Source: Giesbergeria sp.
GTDB taxonomy: Bacteria; Pseudomonadota; Gammaproteobacteria; Burkholderiales; Burkholderiaceae_C
Length of the DNA: 6,957 nucleotides
NCBI GenBank assembly: GCA_017998735.1
Contig: JAGOCN010000039.1
Location: 1-6,957 of the forward strand
Reading direction: 5' to 3'
Part shown: piece after piece, positions 1-5,447 of the stretch
Layout of the letters: every line of letters begins with the position of its first letter
How positions within the stretch are numbered: position 1 is the stretch's first letter
Made by a program: the position numbers and the translations under genes
The notes under the pieces: model-generated
What the model was told of the DNA's origin: nothing
Seen by the model: only the letters and a program-made list of their open reading frames with translations
Databases searched by the model: none

Positions 1-2045
1 CGCAGGGCCTTGAGCTTTTCGCGCGGGTCTTCGCGGGCGGTGGTCTTGTCCAGTGCCATTTCGGCAATGAAGCGGCTCGGTTGCGCGGCCACCATTTCGC
101 GGCCTTTCTTGCGTTTTTTGGTCCAGCTCACGGCCAGCGTGCGCTGGGCGCGGGTGATGCCGACGTACATCAGGCGGCGCTCTTCCTGCAGGCGTGCCAG
201 CGTGGATTCGCTCACGTCCTTGCTGCGGCCGCCGTCGTCGTCCATCTTGAAGGGCAGCATGCCCTCGGTCACGCCGGCCAGCATCACATGCGGCCACTCC
301 AGCCCCTTGCTGGCATGCAGGGTGGACAGGGTCACCATGTCCTGGTCCTTTTCGCGCTCGGAAATGGTCGACAGCAGCGCAATCGTCTGCGCCACTTCCA
401 GCAGGCTTTTGGATTCGCTGGTGACCACGCTGCCGGACGTGTCGTCCACCTGGCCGCCGGCGCCGTCCTGCGTCTGCCCGCCAGCGCGCAGGGCCATCCA
501 GTCGCAAAACTCCAGCACATTGGTCCAGCGCGCAGCCGCCACCTTTTCGCTGTCCTCGCCATCGTACAAATACTGCTCGTAGTTGATTTCCTTCAGCCAG
601 TCGAGCAAAAAGGCGCGCGCGCCGTCCGCGCCGTGCGTGTGGCGGGCGCGGTATTCCAGGTCGTTCACATAGCGGCCAAACTCCAGCAGGCTGTCCAGCG
701 CCCGGCGCGGCAGCGCGGCCGGCAGCATGGGCGAGAACAGCGCGGCAAACAGGCTCAGGTGGTGCTGCGTGGCGAACTGGCCCAGCTGCGCCAGGCTCTG
801 GTGGCCAATGCCGCGCTTGGGCGTGCCCACCGAGCGCAGGAACGCCGGGTCGTCGTTGGAATTGATCCACAGCCGGAACCAGGCGCACAGGTCCTTGATT
901 TCAGCGCGGTCAAAAAAGCTGGTACCGCCCGAAACCTTGTACGGAATGCTGGCGCGGCGCAGTGCTTTTTCAAACGGCTTGGCCATGTGGTTGGCGCGGT
1001 ACAGGATGGCAAAGCCGCGCCATTCGGGCGGCGGGTTGGCGGCGGCGCGCAGGCCCTGGATGCGGGCCACGGCGCGGTCGGCTTCGTGCTCCTCGCTGTC
1101 GGCGTCCACCACGCGCACCGGCTCGCCCTCGCCCAGTTCGCTGAACAGCGTTTTGGGAAACAGCTTGGGGTTCGGCCCAATCACGTTGTTGGCGGCGCGC
1201 AGGATGGCGCTGGTCGATCGGTAGTTCTGCTCCAGTTTCACCACCTGCAGCCGGGGAAAGTCCACCGGCAGCTTTTTCAAATTGTCCAGCGTGGCGCCGC
1301 GCCAGCCGTAAATGCTCTGGTCGTCGTCGCCCACGGCGGTGAAGTGGCCGCGTTCGCCCACCAGCAGTTTCAAGAGGTCGTACTGCGTGGCGTTGGTGTC
1401 CTGGTATTCGTCGACCAGCACATGGCCGAGCAGGTTTTGCCACTTGGCGCGCACCTCTGGAAAGTCGCGCAACAGTTTCAAAGGCAGGCTGATCAGGTCG
1501 TCAAAGTCCACGCTCTGGTAGGCGGCCAGGCGCTCTTCGTAGCGCGCCATGACCACGGCAATGCTGCGCTCGTTGTCGTCCTTCGCCTGCGCCAGCGCTT
1601 CCTCGGCGTTCAGCCCCATGTTCTTCCACAGGCTGATGGTCCACTGCCACTGGCGCGCGGTGGCCGCGTCCGTCGTGCCGCCGGCCGCGTCCTTCAGGAT
1701 GCCGGTGACATCGTCGGTGTCCAGGATGCTGAACTGCGGTTTGAGGCCCAGCGCCTTGCCGTCTTCGCGCACCATGCGCACGCCGAGCGAGTGGAAAGTG
1801 CAGATCAGCACATTTTTGGCTGGTCGCCCGATCAGCTGCCTGGCGCGCTCGCGCATTTCAGCCGCCGCCTTGTTGGTGAAGGTGATGGCGGCAATGGCCT
1901 TGGGGTCCATGCCGCGCCCGATCAGGTGCGCAATCTTGTGCGTGATGACCCGCGTCTTGCCCGAGCCGGCGCCGGCCAGCACCAGGCACGGCCCGTCGGT
2001 GTAGTGGACAGCCTGAAGCTGGGCAAGGTTGAGGCCGGCGGACAT
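1..2045 (-). CDS. rep: ATP-dependent DNA helicase Rep (UvrD/Rep family, C-terminus cut by window edge)
   Basis: This is a superfamily 1A 3'-5' DNA helicase that unwinds duplex DNA using ATP; in the family, Rep helps replication forks pass bound proteins. Visible motifs, numbered from ATG 2045: Q-motif region LNLAQ (5-9), Walker A GAGSGKT (25-31), motif Ia TFTNKAA, Walker B VDEYQDT (D212, E213), motif III VGDDDQSIYGWRG (from about 238), motif IV QNYRS (N274), motif V TLHASKGLEW (H577), and motif VI YVGITRAQR (from 627). The segments KISGGTSFF-like, EIKDL and TPKR-G-IG match Rep better than UvrD/PcrA. 681 codons are visible and E. coli Rep has 673, so only a short tail is missing. The start is chosen because homology begins at once (MSAGLNLAQLQAV). 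An in-frame ATG at 2147 would add a proline-rich, unfamily-like leader. The start has no Shine-Dalgarno and follows a pyrimidine tract. I am confident of the family and slightly less so of Rep over a close paralogue. Confidence 0.95.
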   Translation of the reverse strand, partial: MSAGLNLAQLQAVHYTDGPCLVLAGAGSGKTRVITHKIAHLIGRGMDPKAIAAITFTNKAAAEMRERARQLIGRPAKNVLICTFHSLGVRMVREDGKALGLKPQFSILDTDDVTGILKDAAGGTTDAATARQWQWTISLWKNMGLNAEEALAQAKDDNERSIAVVMARYEERLAAYQSVDFDDLISLPLKLLRDFPEVRAKWQNLLGHVLVDEYQDTNATQYDLLKLLVGERGHFTAVGDDDQSIYGWRGATLDNLKKLPVDFPRLQVVKLEQNYRSTSAILRAANNVIGPNPKLFPKTLFSELGEGEPVRVVDADSEEHEADRAVARIQGLRAAANPPPEWRGFAILYRANHMAKPFEKALRRASIPYKVSGGTSFFDRAEIKDLCAWFRLWINSNDDPAFLRSVGTPKRGIGHQSLAQLGQFATQHHLSLFAALFSPMLPAALPRRALDSLLEFGRYVNDLEYRARHTHGADGARAFLLDWLKEINYEQYLYDGEDSEKVAAARWTNVLEFCDWMALRAGGQTQDGAGGQVDDTSGSVVTSESKSLLEVAQTIALLSTISEREKDQDMVTLSTLHASKGLEWPHVMLAGVTEGMLPFKMDDDGGRSKDVSESTLARLQEERRLMYVGITRAQRTLAVSWTKKRKKGREMVAAQPSRFIAEMALDKTTAREDPREKLKAL

Positions 2046-2080
2046 GGAGGGCAAAAGGGGCAGGAAAGGGAAGAAAAAAG
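2046..2080 (-). promoter_or_regulatory. Polypyrimidine leader immediately upstream of the rep start codon
   Basis: In the rep mRNA sense, 33 of these 35 bases are C or T; the only purines fall opposite 2052 and 2061. No GGAG- or AAGG-like Shine-Dalgarno is present before the ATG at 2045. Pyrimidine-rich leaders can bind ribosomal protein S1, so translation may start by an S1-assisted route. The composition is directly visible; the role is inference. Confidence 0.4.
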
Positions 2081-2320
2081 CGCAGGGCGCAGGGCAAAGG
2101 CCAATGCGGGTGTGCGCTGGAGGGGGAAGGAAAACAGGGGTGGCCATGGTGCAGGCCAGCGGCAGCAGCGGTGTATGCCGTGCGGCGCGGGGCCGGCCCC
2201 GGCAGGTGGCAGCGCGCAATGATAGCGGGCAGTGCGACCGGGCGCTGCACCCCGGCGTGACGGTCTGTATCGCGCTGCGCTGTGCGCCCTGTGCCGCTGT
2301 CCGGCATGACACAAGGCAGT

Positions 2321-2403
2321 CTATTGCTCACTTTTTAATAGCTGCCAGCGCTTGCTGGGCAAGCGCTGGAGGCCAAAAAGACCAGAAGTCTTTTTCACTT
2401 CTG
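2321..2403. repeat. REP-like extragenic palindromic element (Comamonadaceae-type)
   Basis: The core is a perfect 9-bp stem, CCAGCGCTT (2345-2353) and AAGCGCTGG (2361-2369), around a 7-base loop. It is preceded by TTTTTAATAGCTG and followed by GAGGCCAAAAAG. From memory, GCGCTT...AAGCGCT-GAGGCCAAAAAG elements of this sort are dispersed between genes in Comamonadaceae genomes. Next to the core are two mutually exclusive small hairpins. One pairs AAAAAGAC (2375-2382) with GTCTTTTT (2388-2395). The other pairs CAGAAGT (2383-2389) with ACTTCTG (2397-2403). The first has a T-run on its 3' arm in either direction and could act as a weak bidirectional terminator for the usp transcript. The outer limits are approximate, and ATTGCTCACTTTTTAATAG at the left may be part of it. 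Confidence 0.65.
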
Positions 2404-2483
2404 CTGTGCGGCGCCGTTGCGCTGGTGCCCGCGGTGCAGGGCCTTGCCGGCACTGCGGCGTGTGCAGCGTGTGCGTCCGGCGC

Positions 2484-2534
2484 CCTGTCCGTGCCCCGGT
2501 TGTCCGGCATCCTGTCCGTGCCCCGGTTGTCCGG
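2484..2534. repeat. Two copies of a 24-bp direct repeat (27-bp period)
   Basis: Positions 2484-2507 and 2511-2534 are identical 24-mers separated by CAT. Each contains CCCCGGTTGTCCGG. In the second copy the following bases extend the symmetry to a 7-bp GC stem, GCCCCGG (2520-2526) and CCGGGGC (2531-2537), with a TTGT loop. The hairpin lies about 60 bases beyond the usp stop codon on the transcribed side. It has no T-run after it on the minus strand, so it is not a standard intrinsic terminator. It may stabilise the 3' end of the usp mRNA or may be a simple slippage duplication. Confidence 0.75.
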
Positions 2535-2597
2535 GGCAGGGCAGAGAGGAAACCAGACAGGCAGGCCGCGCTGACTTGGCCCCCAAGCGCCCCCAAT

Positions 2598-3059
2598 TCA
2601 GGCGCCGGCGGCGTCCTGGGCGCGGATCACCAGCACCGGAATCGGGGCCTGGCGCATGATCTGCTCGGCGCCGCTGCCCATCAGCATGCGGCCAATGCCG
2701 CGGCGCCCGTGGGTGCCGACCACGATCAGGTCGGCCTGCCATTCGGTGGCGGCGTTGCCCACCGCATCGGCCAGGCGGCCATCGAAGGTGTCAAACAGCT
2801 TGCTGTCGACCACGGCGCCAAAAGGCTTTGCCAGCTCCAGCGCGTCGTCCAGAATTTTTTGCGCCGCATTGCGCACGGGCTTCATGAATTCGCCTGGAAA
2901 GCTTTCGCTTTGCATTGCATGGGTGCTGTAGTTGGTGCCTTCGATCACATGGATGATGCGCACGCTGCCCCCTGTTTCGCTGGCCATTTGCAGTGCCACC
3001 ATCAAGGCCTTGTTGGACGTTGCGCTGCCGTCGACTGGAATGACAATCCGTTTGAACAT
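2598..3059 (-). CDS. Universal stress protein, UspA family (single domain, ATP-binding type)
   Basis: This is a 153-residue cytoplasmic Usp, a family linked to survival under stress, starvation or respiratory limits and acting through nucleotide-dependent dimers. The protein opens with the strand MFKRIVIPVDGS, where D10 is the usual nucleotide-contacting Asp. It carries the full ATP motif G-2x-G-9x-G-S as G115-TH-G118-RRGIGRMLM-G128-S129, then the dimerisation strand PIPVLVIR (139-146). That places it with ATP-binding Usps of the MJ0577 type rather than the non-binding UspA type. The start at 3059 is chosen because family homology begins there and GGAGA (3069-3073) sits 9 bases upstream. A longer frame back to 3164 adds 35 residues that do not resemble the family. 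It is divergent from the AEC permease gene and lies upstream of rep on the same strand, but 552 bp away, so co-transcription with rep is doubtful. Confidence 0.95.
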   Translation of the reverse strand: MFKRIVIPVDGSATSNKALMVALQMASETGGSVRIIHVIEGTNYSTHAMQSESFPGEFMKPVRNAAQKILDDALELAKPFGAVVDSKLFDTFDGRLADAVGNAATEWQADLIVVGTHGRRGIGRMLMGSGAEQIMRQAPIPVLVIRAQDAAGA

Positions 3060-3377
3060 GGGTGAATATCTCCGCTGTGGTGGTTTTGAACGGGTGCGGC
3101 AGCCGCAGAAAAACCGCGGTTGTTCTTGTCGCACTCGGGACTCAATGTAACAGAGCAACTGCACAGTGGCGACAGCGCACAGAAGCTGGTTTGCACCCTG
3201 AACCCCGGCAGGGCGAAGCCGGAAAATCCTTGAAAATCAAGAGCTTGGGTTTTTCTTGCGGTTTTCCTGCGGTTTTGTGCGTGGTGCATGCAGGCGCCCC
3301 GTGCGCTCAGGCCTGATGACGGGCCGGGCGCGGTGTCCGCTCACCGGTCTGGCCGCGCTGGGAGAATGCAGCCCGCC
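3060..3377. other. Divergent intergenic region between usp and the AEC permease gene
   Basis: This 318-bp stretch must carry the promoters of both outward-facing genes, but I cannot fix a good -35/-10 pair for either. Visible items are the usp Shine-Dalgarno (3069-3073), a GC palindrome TGCGGC-A-GCCGCA (3095-3107), a short inverted repeat CTTGA-AAA-TCAAG (3229-3241), and a T-rich patch with TGCGGTTTT twice, 11 bases apart (3257-3265 and 3268-3276). TTGAAA at 3230-3235 is the best -35-like hexamer facing the permease gene, but no good -10 follows at the right distance. I found no gene in it. Confidence 0.6.
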
Positions 3378-4331
3378 ATGCTGTCCGTTCTGCTCATCAC
3401 CTTTCCCTTCTTTGCGCTGGTGCTGTGCGGCTACCTGGCAGCGCGCACGCGGCTGCTGCCGCAGCCGGCCATTCCGGGGCTCAATGCCTTTGTTTTGTAC
3501 TTTGCGCTGCCCTGCATGCTGTACCGCTTTGGCGCCAGCACGCCGATTGCGCAGCTCATCGACCCGGCGGCGGCCGGCGTTTATCTGTTGTGCGCGCTCG
3601 TGATGGTGGCCGGCACGGTGCTGGCCACGCGCGGGCCGCGCATGGGCTGGAACGATGCCGCCTTTGGCGCGCTGGTGGCGGCGTTTCCCAACACCGGCTT
3701 CATGGGCGTGCCGCTGCTCGTGGCCCTGCTGGGCGCGGCGGCGGCCGGCCCGGCCATCCTGACGATTGCCATCGACATGGTCATCACCAGCTCGCTCTGC
3801 GTGGCGCTGTCGCGGCTGGACGTGGCCGGCACGCATGGCATGGCGGTGGCGCTGCGCAAAGCCCTGCGCGGCATGGCCGGCAACCCGATGCCGTGGGCGA
3901 TTGCTCTCGGCGCGCTGGCCTCGGCGGTGCATTTCACATTGCCGGGCCCGCTGGACCAGAGCGTGGCCATGCTGGCCGATGCGGCGTCGCCCGTGGCGCT
4001 GTTCACCATTGGCGCGGTGCTGGCGCGCTCGCAGATGAACGAACACGAGCAGGTGCAGGCGCGCGACTATGTGCCCATTGCCCTGGCCAAACTGCTGCTG
4101 CACCCGCTGCTGGTGTGGGCCGTGGGGCAGGGCGCCATCGCGCTGGGGCTGCCGCTCACGCCGTTTGCATTGACCGCGCTGGTGCTGCTGGCCGCACTGC
4201 CCAGCGCCAGCAACGTGGCGCTGCTGGCCGAGCGCTTTGGCGCGCACAACGGCCGCATTGCGCGCACCATTCTGGTGTCCACGGCGCTGGCGTTCGTGAG
4301 CTTTTCCGGGGCGGTGGCACTGTTGACCTGA
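3378..4331 (+). CDS. AEC (auxin efflux carrier) family inner-membrane transporter
   Basis: This is a hydrophobic permease of 317 residues, a typical length for bacterial AEC proteins, which usually have about ten membrane segments and export or import small organic acids. Family landmarks, numbered from 3378: LNAFVLYFALPCML (35-48), AFPNTGFMGVPLL (102-114, with the N-G-x-x-G turn), GNPMPWAIALG (168-178), ASPVALFTIGAVLA (203-216), KLLLHPLLVW (238-247) and LPSASNVALLAERFG (274-288). The substrate cannot be told from sequence, and malonate, malate or similar acids are only family possibilities. GGAG at 3361-3364 is too close to an ATG at 3366 and somewhat far (13 bases) from the ATG at 3378. I chose 3378 because the first membrane segment MLSVLLITFPFFALVLCGY starts there. 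The 3366 start would add MQPA. The gene stands alone and diverges from usp. Confidence 0.93.
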   Translation: MLSVLLITFPFFALVLCGYLAARTRLLPQPAIPGLNAFVLYFALPCMLYRFGASTPIAQLIDPAAAGVYLLCALVMVAGTVLATRGPRMGWNDAAFGALVAAFPNTGFMGVPLLVALLGAAAAGPAILTIAIDMVITSSLCVALSRLDVAGTHGMAVALRKALRGMAGNPMPWAIALGALASAVHFTLPGPLDQSVAMLADAASPVALFTIGAVLARSQMNEHEQVQARDYVPIALAKLLLHPLLVWAVGQGAIALGLPLTPFALTALVLLAALPSASNVALLAERFGAHNGRIARTILVSTALAFVSFSGAVALLT

Positions 4332-4509
4332 GGGGCTGAAAAAGGCGCGCCATGCCAGCGCCCGCCAGCTCTGCATGCGCGTAAGTATTTGTCAGGCATG
4401 GTATTTTTGGGTTTTTGGCGTCAACTTGGGGCAATGCAGGGCGTTGCTTTGTACAGAGCCTTCAGGGTTGGAGGCTCGGTAAAGCCAAGCAACTTGCAAA
4501 GGAATCACC

Positions 4510-4872
4510 ATGACATCCCGAACCCGCACCTGGGCAGCCGTGACGGCAGGCCTGTTCTGCGCCGCAGCAGCATTTGCCCAGACCACCACCGCGCCAGCGC
4601 CTTCCATGCCTGGAAGCGGCACCTCCACCACCACCCCTGCCATGCCCATGGACAAGAACCACACCGACCCTGGCGCCAAGATGGGCAGCAGCTCTGGCAT
4701 GCCGGCTGCGAAAGGTGCCCATGGCGAGGTGTGGGCCAACAAGGACTCCAAGACCTACCACTGCGAAGGCACCAAGTCCTACGGAACCACCAAGTCGGGC
4801 GAGTACATGACCGAGTCCGCCGCCAAGGCCCAAGGCTACAAGGTCGCTAACGGCAAGGCCTGCGCCAAGTAA
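4510..4872 (+). CDS. Small exported protein with signal peptide and compact two-cysteine C-terminal domain
   Basis: The protein is 120 residues. MTSRTRTWAAVTAGLFCAAA followed by AFA|QTT is a clear Sec signal peptide with predicted cleavage after A23. Residues 24-70 are low complexity, rich in Thr, Ser, Pro, Ala, Gly and Met, and look disordered. Residues 71-120 form the conserved-looking part: VWANKDSKTYHC, then YGTTKSGEYMTESAAKAQGY, ending GKACAK. I recall this VWxN...YH...YGxTKxGxYMxExxAxxxGY pattern from uncharacterised periplasmic proteins of Burkholderiales and Xanthomonadales. It recalls the small zinc-binding fold of Ada-type domains but lacks a full cysteine set. C85 and C118 are the only cysteines in the mature protein and could form a disulfide. 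AAAGGA (4498-4503) lies 6 bases before the ATG. Function is unknown; a periplasmic location is well supported. Confidence 0.9.
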   Translation: MTSRTRTWAAVTAGLFCAAAAFAQTTTAPAPSMPGSGTSTTTPAMPMDKNHTDPGAKMGSSSGMPAAKGAHGEVWANKDSKTYHCEGTKSYGTTKSGEYMTESAAKAQGYKVANGKACAK

Positions 4873-4921
4873 GTCCTGCAGCCCTGCCCAAAGCGGTTTT
4901 GGCCAAGGGCAGGCCAAAGCA

Positions 4922-4958
4922 AAAAATGCGGTGCTGTCTTGCGACACACCGCATTTTT
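4922..4958. terminator. Bidirectional Rho-independent terminator
   Basis: AAAAATGCGGTG (4922-4933) pairs perfectly with CACCGCATTTTT (4947-4958), giving a 12-bp stem with A5 on one side and T5 on the other. Inside the loop TGTC (4935-4938) pairs with GACA (4943-4946) around TTGC, leaving a single bulged C at 4934. It lies between two convergent genes, 49 bases after the exported-protein stop and 43 bases beyond the stop of the Roadblock-like gene. The A/T ends let it work in both directions. A second, weaker hairpin, CCTGCCC (4883-4889) with GGGCAGG (4907-4913), lies just before it. Confidence 0.9.
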
Positions 4959-5001
4959 CAGGTGCCGGTTGAACCGGTGGCGGAGCAGGAAGGCTGCTTT
5001 T

Positions 5002-5406
5002 TCAGAACGCCGCTTCCAGCTTGGGCATGGCCAGACGGGCCTTGGTCAGCGCCATGCCCAGGTTGGCGGTCTTGCGGCAGACAAACACCGCCACGTATTC
5101 CGGGTTGGTCTTGCCGCGCAGGAAGACATGGATCAGGTTTTCGCTGTTGACGATGATTTCCTGAAAGTAGTGGTAGCCGTCGTCCTGCAGGCCGCGTGCC
5201 TTCTTGAACATGCGCTCGATCATGGAAACGCTCTCGCCGTTGAACAGGTCGGCGGTGGCCGCTGCCAGCAGGTCGATCACCTGGCGCGGGTGCGAGTCCA
5301 CCGTCTTGATGGCCAGCAGCATGCCCGAGGCCACGTCCACATAGCCGGCGGCCACGCATTCGGGCACCGTGGTGGCGGCGGTATTGAGGGCAATGTCGAA
5401 ACTCAT
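5002..5406 (-). CDS. Conserved small protein, probable Roadblock/LC7-like fold
   Basis: The protein is 134 residues, soluble, with no signal peptide or membrane segment. The apparent order of elements fits a Roadblock/LC7 (MglB-like) fold. First come two strands joined by a turn, AGYVDVASGMLLAIKT (20-35). A long helix follows (about 41-73), then strands YFQEIIVNSENLIHVFLRG (80-98) and EYVAVFVC (103-110), then a C-terminal helix ANLGMALTKARLAMPKL (114-130). In bacteria such domains dimerise and often regulate Ras-like GTPases or kinase pathways. No GTPase is visible in this window. AAGGAA (5414-5419) sits 7 bases before the ATG. The gene starts 41 bp after the stop of the ABC-phosphatase fusion on the same strand, so the two are very likely co-transcribed and ended by the terminator at 4922-4958. 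That it is a gene is secure. The fold is my reading of the pattern and was not tested by a profile search. Confidence 0.85.
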   Translation of the reverse strand: MSFDIALNTAATTVPECVAAGYVDVASGMLLAIKTVDSHPRQVIDLLAAATADLFNGESVSMIERMFKKARGLQDDGYHYFQEIIVNSENLIHVFLRGKTNPEYVAVFVCRKTANLGMALTKARLAMPKLEAAF

Positions 5407-5447
5407 GGGTTATTTCCTTGTTGAACAGGCGGGGTGGGATGAAGGGG

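Larger units (their letters stand above)
2046..2597. other. 552-bp intergenic region between usp and rep
   Basis: I see no believable gene here on either strand. The open frames present are compositionally odd, cross the repeats below and lack recognisable domains. From right to left the region holds a 24-bp direct repeat with a GC hairpin (2484-2537), a REP-like palindromic element (about 2321-2403), a GC-rich stretch without clear promoter boxes, and a pyrimidine-rich mRNA leader directly before rep. Both flanking genes point left, so the region must hold the end of the usp transcript and probably the rep promoter. I could not identify a convincing -35/-10 pair. Confidence 0.7.

Noticed and set aside
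81..2222. A 713-codon open frame on the plus strand opposite rep
   Set aside because: Its codons are exactly in register with the antisense of rep codons (both at positions 0 mod 3). Stops there would need TTA, CTA or TCA in rep, which this GC-rich gene avoids. The translation is low-complexity Ala/Gly/Gln/His/Val-rich with no domain, and rep carries all helicase motifs.
2321..2403. CRISPR or insertion-sequence end
   Set aside because: There is no regular repeat-spacer pattern, no terminal inverted repeats with target-site duplication, and no transposase frame; a REP-like element explains the structure.
2321..2596. A 91-codon minus-strand frame just downstream of usp
   Set aside because: Its C-terminal part is the translation of the REP-like element and its middle is the 24-bp repeat. 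There is no credible ribosome binding site or domain.
2352..3065. A plus-strand frame crossing the intergenic repeats and opposite usp
   Set aside because: It is mainly antisense to usp, with Ala/His/Arg-rich low-complexity sequence. The Usp reading on the other strand is secure.
3237..4376. A 379-codon open frame on the minus strand opposite the AEC permease gene
   Set aside because: It is again register-aligned antisense to a GC-rich gene and has an Arg/Gln/His-rich translation without domains, while the plus strand encodes clear AEC family motifs.
4346..4381. Possible terminator after the AEC permease gene (a 9-bp stem with one bulge, 17-base loop)
   Set aside because: No T-run follows the stem and the loop is large, so I cannot support it as an intrinsic terminator.
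4426..4455. Possible promoter for the exported-protein gene (TTGGGG, 18 bases, TGTACA)
   Set aside because: Both hexamers match the consensus poorly and other equally weak pairs exist nearby, including TTGTCA at 4389. None is convincing.
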